This document shows, in pieces, positions 17,682-25,669 of a stretch of 38,748 bases of DNA (position 1 is the stretch's first letter; each line of letters begins with the position of its first letter). The DNA is from Rhodospirillales bacterium (GTDB lineage Bacteria; Pseudomonadota; Alphaproteobacteria; Rhodospirillales; Casp-alpha2), in the NCBI GenBank assembly GCA_013203595.1, contig JABMNT010000159.1:1-38748 (forward strand). The letters run 5' to 3'. A model generated the notes under the pieces. That model had not been told where the DNA came from. It worked only from the letters and a program-made list of their open reading frames with translations, and did not search any database. The translations under genes and the position numbers were made by a program.

Positions 17682-18833
17682 CTACTTTTTGGCGTAACTT
17701 CTGCCTTTCCAGGCCCCACCCTGGCCGCGCCAGTGGCGAGCTGCCGATGACAGGGTCATCAGTGCATACATTAACCCGGCAAGCGGCAGGGTCAGGGCGC
17801 GGAATAACGACATCTGATAGGCCATCAGGGTTGGCCGGTACAGACCCCCCATGAGCAGACACGATCCACCAGCCGTCAGCCAGAGCAGCGGATTATGGAC
17901 AGCCAGCCCGTACACCAACAGCACTGGCGGCAGCAGATAGATAAGGACCATGGCGACGATTGTTCCCAGCAAATTACACAGTGAATGGTCAAGCTGGACA
18001 AAGGCCGTTCGTGCAACCATCAGCCAGATCTCGGACAGCTTGCCATAGGCACGCAGGCTGCGGGTCTGTGTGGACAGGCCGAGCCAGATCGGCCCCTGGC
18101 GTTTGATCTGGGCGGCCAGCGCACAATCGTCGATCAGTCGGTCGCGAATAGGGGCAATTCCGCCGGTCTGACGCAAGGTTTGGAGCCGGACCAGCATGCA
18201 GCCACCGGCGGCGGCGGCCATCGGATGGGCCGGGTTATTGACCAGCGGGAACGGGTATAGTTTCTGGAAAAAAAAGACAAAGGCCGGGATCAGCAGTTTC
18301 TCCCAGAAACCCACGCAGCGAAGCGCCACCATCAGCGACACCAGATGGCAGTTGTCGGTGATGGCTTTGCATACCAGTTGGCGCAGGTTGTCCGGATCAT
18401 GGGCGATATCCGCATCCGTAAGCAGCACATAGTCCGCATCCGGCGCAATTTCGTCAATTGCCTGCACCCCCTGATTGACCGCCCACAGCTTTCCGGTCCA
18501 GCCTTCTGCAAGCGCCGCGCCGTGAATCACATGCAGGTCTTTGTCTGTTCCGGCCGCTTTCGCAGTTGCATCGTCACTGTTGTCGTCAACCACAATCACG
18601 CGGATCTGGCCCCGGTAGGTTTGCCTGAGCAGCGATGTGACCGTAACACCAATTGTCTCGGCTTCATTGCGCGCCGGAATAACCGCGACGACGGATGGCC
18701 AATGTTCGAGATCGAGATCGACCGCCGGATCCAGTCGCTGATCGGCCCGCCAGAAGCCACCCCGAAAAAAAGCCAGAACGAGCCATATCAGCAGCGACAG
18801 ACCGCTGATCCCTATCAATCCGGCCGCGATCAC
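17682..18833 (-). CDS. hpnB: Hopene-associated glycosyltransferase HpnB
   Basis: HpnB is a GT2-type membrane glycosyltransferase that is part of many hopanoid clusters; its exact acceptor is unproven. With the GTG at 18833 the protein has 383 residues: an N-terminal membrane helix (about 2-24), the GT-A domain with VVAVIPARNEAETIG, VVDDNSDDAT and the metal-binding TDADI (139-143), and C-terminal membrane helices. The frame is open to 18884, but the GTG overlaps the TGA of hpnC in a GTGA junction, which fits coupling and the normal family N-terminus. Confidence 0.92.
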   Translation of the reverse strand: MIAAGLIGISGLSLLIWLVLAFFRGGFWRADQRLDPAVDLDLEHWPSVVAVIPARNEAETIGVTVTSLLRQTYRGQIRVIVVDDNSDDATAKAAGTDKDLHVIHGAALAEGWTGKLWAVNQGVQAIDEIAPDADYVLLTDADIAHDPDNLRQLVCKAITDNCHLVSLMVALRCVGFWEKLLIPAFVFFFQKLYPFPLVNNPAHPMAAAAGGCMLVRLQTLRQTGGIAPIRDRLIDDCALAAQIKRQGPIWLGLSTQTRSLRAYGKLSEIWLMVARTAFVQLDHSLCNLLGTIVAMVLIYLLPPVLLVYGLAVHNPLLWLTAGGSCLLMGGLYRPTLMAYQMSLFRALTLPLAGLMYALMTLSSAARHWRGQGGAWKGRSYAKK

Positions 18834-19738
18834 CTGGACGCCCTGAAGCCCAGCCCGCTTGTCACACCCAGCAGACAGCACCACAGGTAAATGGTTTTTG
18901 GCAACTGGACCCGTGTGGCCAGGGGATCATCCGTCCGCAAGCGGTCAATCAGCCGCTCGGCAATATTGATGATTGCCTGACTTTCCATGGCCAGGCGGCG
19001 GCTGCGCAGCCCTGCGGGAAGTGTTCGGGCCTGCGGCATCAGTTCAGCAGTCGCCGAGATCACCTGATCAAGAAGCAGCCGACCGGGTTTCGAAAGACAG
19101 GGGGCAGCCAGTGCCTGAGCCGTAACCCCATGCCCGTTCATCCAGTCCATGGGAATATACACCCGGTCCATCTGTTCAAAATCTTCCTTGCAGTCCTGCA
19201 GGTGATTGATGATCTGCAGCACGATGCACAGGGCGTCTGACGGGCCATAGCCAGCATCGGATCCCCCGTGTAAATCGATCAGATAGCGACCGACGGGTGC
19301 CGCAGACAACAGACAGTAATCGACAAGTTCGTCCCAGTTCCGGTAGCGGTTTTTTACGGAATCCTGCTTGAAAGCTGTGATCAGATCCAGGCAATGGCGG
19401 TTTGAAACCTGCGTTTCCTTAAGGCTTTCGCGCATGCGGTGGGCGGTCACAAATGCGGGCGAAGCCGTATCATCCCCGAGAATGGCTTTTTCGAACCCGT
19501 CCAGGCGCGCAATCTTTATTTCAGGCGTCAATTGCGGATTGTCGGCGATATCATCAATCGCCCGGGCAAACCGGTAGTAGCAGGCAATATGCGGCCGCAG
19601 GGCGCGCGGCAATAACCAGGAGCCAACGGGAAAGTTTTCGTAGGCCGCATCCTTGCCAGACGGGGTTTCCACGTCGGGCACATCAGAAACTGTCATATTA
19701 AAACCGGTGTTGTGAAAATAAACGGTGTCGACGTTCAC
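18830..19738 (-). CDS. hpnC: Hydroxysqualene synthase HpnC
   Basis: HpnC converts presqualene diphosphate to hydroxysqualene. The 302-residue protein has ARAIDDIADNP (Asp62, Asp63, Asp66) and NHLQDCKEDF (Asp182, Asp186), the two Asp-rich motifs of the squalene-synthase fold, and DVETPSGK...ENFPVGSWLL near the N-terminus, typical of HpnC rather than HpnD. The GTG start at 19738 overlaps the hpnM stop as GTGA. An ATG 14 codons later (in FNMTVSDV) is an alternative but lacks a ribosome binding site. Its TGA in turn overlaps the hpnB GTG. Confidence 0.95.
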   Translation of the reverse strand: MNVDTVYFHNTGFNMTVSDVPDVETPSGKDAAYENFPVGSWLLPRALRPHIACYYRFARAIDDIADNPQLTPEIKIARLDGFEKAILGDDTASPAFVTAHRMRESLKETQVSNRHCLDLITAFKQDSVKNRYRNWDELVDYCLLSAAPVGRYLIDLHGGSDAGYGPSDALCIVLQIINHLQDCKEDFEQMDRVYIPMDWMNGHGVTAQALAAPCLSKPGRLLLDQVISATAELMPQARTLPAGLRSRRLAMESQAIINIAERLIDRLRTDDPLATRVQLPKTIYLWCCLLGVTSGLGFRASR

Positions 19739-20370
19739 GTATCAACTTTGACACGCTTACGCAACTCGTCGAGGAGGCCTTCAACCTTGTTGTCGTGCTG
19801 GCGAATAACCGATGAAAATTCTTTTTGCTGGGTAATTCCCATGCTCAGCCCCTCAACCATGACATCGACAACTTTATAGGAATCATCCTTCGGTCTGACC
19901 CGCCAGACAACGGCAACGGCTTTTTGACCATCGGGCCGCTGCAAGACAGAATGAACCAACGCATCCTTTTCAGCCCGAACCTCGGTTTTTTGGATCTTCA
20001 GCTTTTCGCCGGCATACTTCTCGAACCGATCCGCGTAAGTGATGACCATCAGTTTTTCGAAAAGCGCCAGATACTCTTTCCGTTGCGGATCGCTGGCACG
20101 CCGCCAGTACCGACCCAGCACCCATTTGGCGATGACATTAAAGGCGAAATATTGGTGCATCAACTGGCGAAATCGCTCGCGTCGCTGGTCGGTTTCGAGC
20201 CCCGACTGGGTGAGCGATACAAGTGCATCGTCAGCCAGGTGCTCAATAAATGTGCGGGCGCCAGCTTCAAATTCATCATCGTCTTCAGCGGCAAATGTCT
20301 GGTCTGGCAACAATGCAACGGCTCCGGCGAAGCTGCCAACAAATGTTAAAAAAAGGCGACGATTTAACAT
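19735..20370 (-). CDS. hpnM: Hopanoid-associated MlaC/Ttg2D-type periplasmic protein HpnM
   Basis: HpnM is a 211-residue exported protein of the MlaC/Ttg2D (toluene-tolerance) family, whose members shuttle phospholipids between membranes; the HpnM branch is found with hopanoid genes and may help move lipids to the outer membrane. A Sec signal peptide is clear: NRR, a hydrophobic core, and a probable cleavage after TFA near residue 27. The mature part has FAFNVIAKWVLGRYWRRAS, characteristic of the family. It is the first gene of the hopanoid operon. HpnN, the RND-type partner, is not in this window. Confidence 0.93.
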   Translation of the reverse strand: MLNRRLFLTFVGSFAGAVALLPDQTFAAEDDDEFEAGARTFIEHLADDALVSLTQSGLETDQRRERFRQLMHQYFAFNVIAKWVLGRYWRRASDPQRKEYLALFEKLMVITYADRFEKYAGEKLKIQKTEVRAEKDALVHSVLQRPDGQKAVAVVWRVRPKDDSYKVVDVMVEGLSMGITQQKEFSSVIRQHDNKVEGLLDELRKRVKVDT

Positions 20371-20437
20371 CTATTATTTCCTCTACCATTTTCCCAAACG
20401 CAAACGCTGTACTTATACGTCGTTTGCAACGGGATTG

Positions 20438-20466
20438 AGTATAGAAAATTTCAGGCAATAAGGCAA
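20438..20466 (-). promoter_or_regulatory. Candidate sigma70 promoter of the hpnM-C-B-D-E-shc-hpnG operon
   Basis: On the minus strand, TTGCCT (20461-20466) and TATACT (20438-20443) are separated by exactly 17 bases. The -10 box lies about 67 bases upstream of the hpnM ATG. This is a good match for a housekeeping promoter, found by eye. Confidence 0.65.
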
Positions 20467-20530
20467 TTTAGCAGCTTAATTGCGGAAGCCCGATCCGGCC
20501 GGGATGATCCGAAGATTGGTAAAGGGATGA

Positions 20531-21697
20531 TCAGGCGGCGACCAGACGATCGCGAAATTCATTGCGCGCAGCCGCATACCAGGGTGGCTCCGGCGGCCAC
20601 CACCACAGATTATCAAGGGCGTTGTCCGGGTAGGCATCCGTATAATTCTTTTTGGCAACCGGTGTCAGATGTTTGTCGGCACCAACAGCTACAGAATTAT
20701 AACCCGTCTCTGAAGCCAGTTTCCCACCGACATCAGGTCGGTAGATATAGTCCAGGAAGGCATAAATCTGATCGAAATTTTCCGCTCCCTTTGGAATTGA
20801 AAGACCATCCAGCCAGGCCAATGCCCCTTCCTGTGGGGCCATGTAATTGATCGCCTTGCCTGCATTTTTCAATGCAATGGCCGGGCCATCCCAGGTTTGG
20901 CCAAGAATTACACCGTTTTCCAAAAGCCCCCTTTTCTGGGTTTCCGCATCGTTCCAGAACAATTTAATGGACGGCTTTTTCTCAATGGCAAAGTCGGTCA
21001 CTTCCGACCAGATCCGCCGCATGGTATCCTCGTCCTTGTAGGCATCCAGCATCCGGTTCGACGGCAGTTTACCGATCCGGTCGAGATAAAGGCCGATACC
21101 CAACATCATCGAATGGGGGCGCGCCATGACCCGGCCCTTTAGCTCAGGCAGCCACAAATCCCCATAACTCAGTTTATCATAGGTCTGTTCCCAGCCTGTC
21201 GTATGCCAGGCCATGGCTTCCGTTCCCCAGAAATAGGGAAGATGGTAATTTTTACCGTCCCAGGTCCAGTGCTCCTGCGACCGGTCCAGCATGTTTTTAT
21301 GGATCTGCTCGATGGGGACGCGTTTCATATCAAAGGGCTGCAGCATGTCCAGTGGCTTCCACTGCAAGGCCCGCAGCGCTGTCGGTCCGATCAGATCAAA
21401 GCCACTCCCCTTGACGGCTTTCGCCTTATTCAATAATTCCTCGTTCGATCCGTAGGGAATATGATGGAGCTTGATCCCTGTTTCCTTTTCGAAGCCGGCA
21501 ACAAACTTCTTCGGAAAATAATCCGACCACATCATCACCCGAATTTCGCCCGACGATGATCTTGCGTCACGGACAATCCACGGCCCCATGGCGGCAGCTC
21601 CTGCCGCTCCCAGCGCCAGCTTCAAAGCGCGCCGACGGGCCGGCTGAACGGGTTTATCAGATTTTGCTACGGAAGTGGCGGGTTCAGATTTTGTCAT
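20531..21697 (-). CDS. PotD-like extracellular solute-binding protein
   Basis: A 388-residue periplasmic substrate-binding protein resembling the spermidine/putrescine-binding PotD/PotF family. The N-terminus has RRRALKLALGAAGAAAMGP, a twin-arginine-like signal, after a polar 20-residue leader. The mature part starts IRVMMWSDYFPKKFVAGFEKETGI and includes LPYFWGTEAMAWHT, close to the PotD pattern. No permease or ATPase gene is adjacent, so it is either an orphan or its partners are elsewhere. It ends 160 bases before hpnM on the same strand, with no clear terminator between them. The ligand is not certain; a polyamine or similar cation is the best guess. Confidence 0.88.
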   Translation of the reverse strand: MTKSEPATSVAKSDKPVQPARRRALKLALGAAGAAAMGPWIVRDARSSSGEIRVMMWSDYFPKKFVAGFEKETGIKLHHIPYGSNEELLNKAKAVKGSGFDLIGPTALRALQWKPLDMLQPFDMKRVPIEQIHKNMLDRSQEHWTWDGKNYHLPYFWGTEAMAWHTTGWEQTYDKLSYGDLWLPELKGRVMARPHSMMLGIGLYLDRIGKLPSNRMLDAYKDEDTMRRIWSEVTDFAIEKKPSIKLFWNDAETQKRGLLENGVILGQTWDGPAIALKNAGKAINYMAPQEGALAWLDGLSIPKGAENFDQIYAFLDYIYRPDVGGKLASETGYNSVAVGADKHLTPVAKKNYTDAYPDNALDNLWWWPPEPPWYAAARNEFRDRLVAA

Positions 21698-21822
21698 TTT
21701 GAATTGATGTCATTCCTGTTTAAAGTGTGAAGAAATAACGCGTTTCCTTTATACGCCCATATGGCCGCTTGTGAATACTAAACCACTCAATTCTGGCAAT
21801 ATTTTGTCCTCTAATGGCCAAA

Positions 21823-22764
21823 TCAAACCTTTTTGACTGAGCCCGCCAGCGCCTTGCGCACGTTATCGGCCGTCAGAAAACTGACCCGCACGTTGGACTC
21901 GTCCGTCATGGCGCCGATATGTGGGGCCAGGATCAGATTGGGAACACCTTCCAAAACCGATCCGGCCTTGACCGGTTCCTGCTCAAACACATCCAGAAAG
22001 GCACCACCCAGGCGCTCGTCCCGCAAGGCATCGGCAAGCGCCTGCTCAACAACCACACCGCCACGCGCCGCATTGATCAGGATCGCGTCGGGTTTCATTT
22101 TGGCAATCGCTGCCGCGTCGATCATGTGCCGGGTTTCATCAATCAATGGAACATGCAGGCTGATGGCGTCAGAATCCGTCAGCAGGTCTTCGAACGACGA
22201 CGGGGTTACCGACAGCTCTTTCCAGGCGGGATCGTCAGCCGGCACCAGCGGATCATAAGCCGACAGGGTCATACCCAGCGGCTTCGCCCGCAGCGCAACC
22301 GCACGGGCAATCGCGCCAAACCCAACCAGGCCCAGATGATGCCCCTGAATTTCACGCCCCCCCAATGTCAGGCGCGGCCACGCACCGGACAGCACCTTGT
22401 CACTGGCGTGATAGGCGCGGCGGAACAGCACAAACAAAGCGCCAATCACCAGTTCCGCAACGGAATCGGTGTTTGCGCCAGTGGCCGGAAACACCTGAAT
22501 ATTACGTGCCGCACAGGCCTCGAGATCGATATTATCCAGCCCCACACCCAGCCGCCCGACAACCCGCAGATTGACGGCGGCCTGTAAAAGATCACCACGC
22601 ACCTGGGTTATATTGCGGACCAGCAGGGCCCGCGCATCTTTCAATGCCGCCCTCAGGGCTTCGGGTTGATTGACCAGATCCGGGTCGAACAGGACATCGA
22701 AATCCCTGGCAAGAGATTCGACGGCTGAAAGTTCCATATGCTCGGAGATAACAATATCGGCCAT
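21823..22764 (-). CDS. slcC: D-2-hydroxyacid dehydrogenase, probably (S)-sulfolactate dehydrogenase (SlcC-like)
   Basis: A 313-residue NAD-dependent dehydrogenase of the D-3-phosphoglycerate/D-2-hydroxyacid family. It has RLGVGLDNID, TGANTDSVAELVIGA, the dinucleotide motif VGFGAIARAV, and the catalytic Arg234 (NAARGG), Glu263 and His282 (PHIGAMTDES). Sulfolactate dehydrogenase SlcC belongs to this family and makes sulfopyruvate. Being divergent from a GntR gene and next to comDE-like genes strongly suggests that role here, though phosphoglycerate or another hydroxyacid remains possible from sequence alone. Confidence 0.75.
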   Translation of the reverse strand: MADIVISEHMELSAVESLARDFDVLFDPDLVNQPEALRAALKDARALLVRNITQVRGDLLQAAVNLRVVGRLGVGLDNIDLEACAARNIQVFPATGANTDSVAELVIGALFVLFRRAYHASDKVLSGAWPRLTLGGREIQGHHLGLVGFGAIARAVALRAKPLGMTLSAYDPLVPADDPAWKELSVTPSSFEDLLTDSDAISLHVPLIDETRHMIDAAAIAKMKPDAILINAARGGVVVEQALADALRDERLGGAFLDVFEQEPVKAGSVLEGVPNLILAPHIGAMTDESNVRVSFLTADNVRKALAGSVKKV

Positions 22765-22844
22765 TGGCTACCCGTTCCCTGACTGTTTTTGACTTAGCTC
22801 GAGCTTTGCATACCCTATTGCCTTCCACAAGAAATTCCTATAAC

Positions 22845-22856
22845 TCTTATATAAGA
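22845..22856. promoter_or_regulatory. Candidate operator of the GntR/HutC regulator
   Basis: TCTTATATAAGA is a perfect 12-bp palindrome in the divergent slcC-like/gntR intergenic region, 16 bases before the regulator ATG. It resembles the A/T-centred palindromes bound by HutC-type GntR proteins. A TATAAC -10-like hexamer (22839-22844) adjoins it, so binding would block the promoter. The regulator's own operator is inferred. Confidence 0.6.
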
Positions 22857-22871
22857 ATTTACAGGAACCGC

Positions 22872-23603
22872 ATGCAGACATCACATGTCACCCCGGGCGA
22901 CGGCCCGCTTTTCGCACAGGTCCAGGCGCTGATGATCCGGCGCATGGTCGATGGGCAGTGGCGCCCGGGCGACTGTCTGCCATCGGAATTTGCGCTGGCG
23001 GCCGAGTTTTCCGTATCGCAGGGCACCGTCCGCAAGGCGCTCGACGCCCTGGCCCAGGAAAAACTGGTGGTCCGCCATCAGGGGCGCGGCACCTTCGTAT
23101 CGGCTCATTCGCCACAGCGCGAGCTTTTCCGGTTTTTCCATCTGGTTGGTAAAAACGACATTCAGCAGCCCCCCCGGACCAGCCAGCTGATTGCCTTCAA
23201 CAGCCGTCGTGGCAGCCGCCAGGAAACGCAACGGCTGGGGCTGGCTGCAGGCCAGCGGATCATAAACATCAGGCGCCTGCGCAGCATGGGTGGAAATCCG
23301 GTGATTATCGAAAATATTTCCCTGCCGGAAGCCCTGTTTGCCGGGCTTGGAAAACGCCAGGAGGTTCCGAACGAGCTCTACCAGTTTTATGAACAGAGCT
23401 ACGGCGTCACCATCTACAAAGCCGTTGAACATTTGACTGCCTGTGCGGCCAGCGCTGACGAAGCCGGCTACCTGTCCATAGCCACAGGTGCGCCCCTTCT
23501 TGAAGTTGACCGACTGGCCGTCACCCTGGACGGAACTCCGGTTGAATGGCGGGTCAGCCGCTGCGACACCCGCGCGCATTCCTATCTCAGTGAAATCATC
23601 TAA
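22872..23603 (+). CDS. GntR family (HutC subfamily) transcriptional regulator
   Basis: A 243-residue regulator with an N-terminal winged helix: LFAQVQALMIRRMVDGQWRPGDCLPSEFALAAEFSVSQGTVRKAL is the GntR signature region (residues about 14-58), followed by HQGRGTFV. The C-terminal half, with VPNELYQFYEQSYGV and ADEAGYLSIATGAPLLEVDRLA, fits the UTRA ligand-binding domain of HutC-type members. The ATG at 22872 follows AGGA at good spacing; the open frame extends 36 codons upstream without such support. It lies 27 bases before comD and is divergent from the slcC-like gene, so it probably controls both. The inducer may be a sulfonate (inference). Confidence 0.92.
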   Translation: MQTSHVTPGDGPLFAQVQALMIRRMVDGQWRPGDCLPSEFALAAEFSVSQGTVRKALDALAQEKLVVRHQGRGTFVSAHSPQRELFRFFHLVGKNDIQQPPRTSQLIAFNSRRGSRQETQRLGLAAGQRIINIRRLRSMGGNPVIIENISLPEALFAGLGKRQEVPNELYQFYEQSYGVTIYKAVEHLTACAASADEAGYLSIATGAPLLEVDRLAVTLDGTPVEWRVSRCDTRAHSYLSEII

Positions 23604-23630
23604 CAGACATGAACAGGAAACGAGGACATA

Positions 23631-24134
23631 ATGACTTTCAATATCAGTGAACGCATCGTCGACGACATGGTCGCGGCAGGCATTAATTTCGTTACAACGG
23701 TGCCCTGCAAGCAGTTGGCCGGGGTCATCGATCTGGTTGAAAAAAACGACCAGATCAGGCACGTGCCATCAAACAAGGAAGATGAAGGTATGGGGCTTTG
23801 CGCCGGGTCCTACATGGGCGGTGGCAAGCCATGCATCATCATGCAAAACACGGCCATTGGTGTCACCGTCAACACCCTCTCCGCACTCATACAGTTCTAC
23901 CAGTTCCCGCTGCCGATGCTGATCAGCTATCGCGGCGAAGTCGGCGAGCCGGTTGCCTGTCAGGTCGAAATGGCCCTGCACACCAAACCGATTCTGCAGC
24001 AAATGAACATCCCGACCTTCCATTTCCACAAGAAATCCGATGTTGAGGAATTGCCAGCCATTCTGGCCTACACGCAGATGTGCAAAAAACCAACGGCGAT
24101 CCTGACCGACGCATCCTTCTGGAGGGCTGCATAA
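23631..24134 (+). CDS. comD: Sulfopyruvate decarboxylase, alpha subunit (ComD-like)
   Basis: A 167-residue protein matching the N-terminal half of a ThDP-dependent decarboxylase. It has VPCKQLAGVID, PSNKEDEGMGLCAGSYMGGGKP with the Glu that activates thiamine diphosphate, and MQNTAIGVTVNTLSAL. The split alpha/beta arrangement and sizes fit sulfopyruvate decarboxylase, which converts sulfopyruvate to sulfoacetaldehyde. A phosphonopyruvate decarboxylase is usually one long chain of the same family and is less likely. The stop codon overlaps the ATG of the beta gene (TAATG). Confidence 0.88.
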   Translation: MTFNISERIVDDMVAAGINFVTTVPCKQLAGVIDLVEKNDQIRHVPSNKEDEGMGLCAGSYMGGGKPCIIMQNTAIGVTVNTLSALIQFYQFPLPMLISYRGEVGEPVACQVEMALHTKPILQQMNIPTFHFHKKSDVEELPAILAYTQMCKKPTAILTDASFWRAA

Positions 24135-24697
24135 TGATTAGAAACGAAGTTCTGAAATCCATCGTTCCGGTCATTACCGATGAACTGGTGATCTGTAATA
24201 TCGGCAGCCCGTCGCAGGAATTGTTCAGCCTGGACGATCAGCCAAGCAACTTCTACATGCTGGGCACCATGGGTTTGTGTTCGTCCATTGGCCTGGGCCT
24301 GGCTTTGTCGCAACGTGAAAAGGTCATCGCCATCGATGGCGACGGTTCGGTGCTGACCAATCTGGGCACCCTGCCGACCATTGCCAATAATGTTGCGGAT
24401 AACTTTATCCTGCTGATCATCGACAATGGCAGTTATGGCTCGACCGGCGACCAGCCGACCTATGCCGGCATGAAAACATCGCTGGCGGCCGTTGCCGAAG
24501 CCTGCGGCTGTGACCATGTTGTTGAATGCCAGGCCGAGGACACGGCGGAAGAATTAAAGAAAGCGCTGGCCGCTGATCAGATGACCATCATTGTCTGCAA
24601 ATGCCAGTCCGGCAACGTGAAAGTACCGGTTATTACCATGAACCCGGTGGTGATTGGTGACCGGTTCATGAAGGAAGTCCAGAAACGCAACGCCTGA
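24134..24697 (+). CDS. comE: Sulfopyruvate decarboxylase, beta subunit (ComE-like)
   Basis: A 187-residue protein supplying the ThDP-binding half of the enzyme. The cofactor motif reads GDGSVLTNLGTLPTIANN, the classical GDG...NN pattern, preceded by MLGTMGLCSSIGLGLAL. It pairs with the ComD-like subunit encoded immediately upstream; the ATG overlaps that gene's TAA and GGAGG lies eight bases upstream inside comD. The product sulfoacetaldehyde would normally be handled by Xsc, which is not in this window. A strong hairpin terminator follows. Confidence 0.88.
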   Translation: MIRNEVLKSIVPVITDELVICNIGSPSQELFSLDDQPSNFYMLGTMGLCSSIGLGLALSQREKVIAIDGDGSVLTNLGTLPTIANNVADNFILLIIDNGSYGSTGDQPTYAGMKTSLAAVAEACGCDHVVECQAEDTAEELKKALAADQMTIIVCKCQSGNVKVPVITMNPVVIGDRFMKEVQKRNA

Positions 24698-24720
24698 GCT
24701 TGCCTGCGGATCCGCAAACA

Positions 24721-24765
24721 AACCCTGTGGCGCTGGCTCGCCAGATCGCCACAGGGTTGTCTTTT
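24721..24765 (+). terminator. Compound hairpin terminator after comE
   Basis: A perfect 12-bp stem (AACCCTGTGGCG 24721-24732 with CGCCACAGGGTT 24747-24758) is extended by an inner 5-bp stem (CTGGC/GCCAG) with a two-base loop and a two-base bulge. A T-rich tract (TCTTTT) follows, 23 bases after the comE stop. Confidence 0.85.
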
Positions 24766-24824
24766 GTCTGCAGACCGGATACCACCAGTGCAGACCCTTC
24801 ATCTCCACAATCAGGCCACCGCCC

Positions 24825-25595
24825 ATGCTTTTCCCCGTCGTTGAAGGTGTTGAATTTAATAGCCTGACCGTTTCTCTTATTCTGGCCGTGTTCTTCGTTG
24901 CCGGGCTGGCCAAGGGTGCAATCGGTTTTGGCCTGCCGATTATCGCAATCTCCCTGCTGTCATCGTTTATTCCGGTCAGCGTCGGCCTCGCCCTCAACGT
25001 CATACCGCCGGTCATCCTCAATGTCTGGCAGGCGACCCACAAGGCGTCACTGGCAAGCAACGCGAAACGAATCTGGCCGGTGTTGCTGGGCCTGGCCGCC
25101 GGGATCGCGCTGACCACCCAAATCATTACCGGTGTGCCGCCCCAGTTGATCCTGGGCATGGTTGGTGTGGTGATCCTGCTGTTCTGTATCAATTCGCGCT
25201 GGGGCATGCAGTTGACGGTGCCAAAAAACCGGGAAAAACCCTACGGCCTGCTCACCGGATTGATCTGCGGGATTATGGGCGGCCTGACTACCGTCAGCGT
25301 GCCGCCGTTTCTGGCCTTCCTGGTCACCCTGGGTTTGAACAAGGACGAATTTGTATCGACCCTCGGGCTGTATTTCGTGTTTGCCAGCATCTGTCTGATC
25401 GCCGCCTTCAGTTTCGTCGGCCTGTTGAACGCCACTTTTATCCCTTTCGCCCTGGCCTGCACGGCAGTTGCCGGCCTCGGCATGTGGTGCGGCTTTAAAA
25501 TTCGCAACCGTCTGGATCAGAAGAAATTCTACAATGCGGTGCTGGTGATGATGGCGCTGATAAGCCTCAATCTCATCCGCCGCGCGGTCTTTTGA
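24825..25595 (+). CDS. TauE/SafE family sulfite/sulfonate exporter-like membrane protein
   Basis: A 256-residue membrane protein with about eight hydrophobic segments. FVAGLAKGAIGFGLPIIAI near the N-terminus and the repeated GLICGIMGGLTTVSVPPFLAF half fit the two-repeat TauE/SafE family. Several members of the family export sulfite released from sulfonates or take up related anions. Placed after a sulfopyruvate decarboxylase, a sulfite or sulfonate role is reasonable, although a strong terminator lies between the genes. The ATG at 24825 has only a weak ribosome binding site. Confidence 0.88.
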   Translation: MLFPVVEGVEFNSLTVSLILAVFFVAGLAKGAIGFGLPIIAISLLSSFIPVSVGLALNVIPPVILNVWQATHKASLASNAKRIWPVLLGLAAGIALTTQIITGVPPQLILGMVGVVILLFCINSRWGMQLTVPKNREKPYGLLTGLICGIMGGLTTVSVPPFLAFLVTLGLNKDEFVSTLGLYFVFASICLIAAFSFVGLLNATFIPFALACTAVAGLGMWCGFKIRNRLDQKKFYNAVLVMMALISLNLIRRAVF

Positions 25596-25669
25596 ACGGG
25601 CCACCCCGTCGACATTGCCCGATGACCTCGGCATCCATTTGTACGCCCGTCACACACCGCCAATCAATC

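Noticed and set aside
16670-17854. 394-codon open frame on the plus strand across hpnD
   Set aside because: It is antisense to hpnD and the hpnB end, whose catalytic motifs are intact. The long frame results from the GC-rich codon bias.
23631-24697. Phosphonopyruvate decarboxylase for aminoethylphosphonate synthesis
   Set aside because: The enzyme is split into two subunits of ComD/ComE size, no PEP mutase is nearby, and the dehydrogenase and exporter point to sulfonates.
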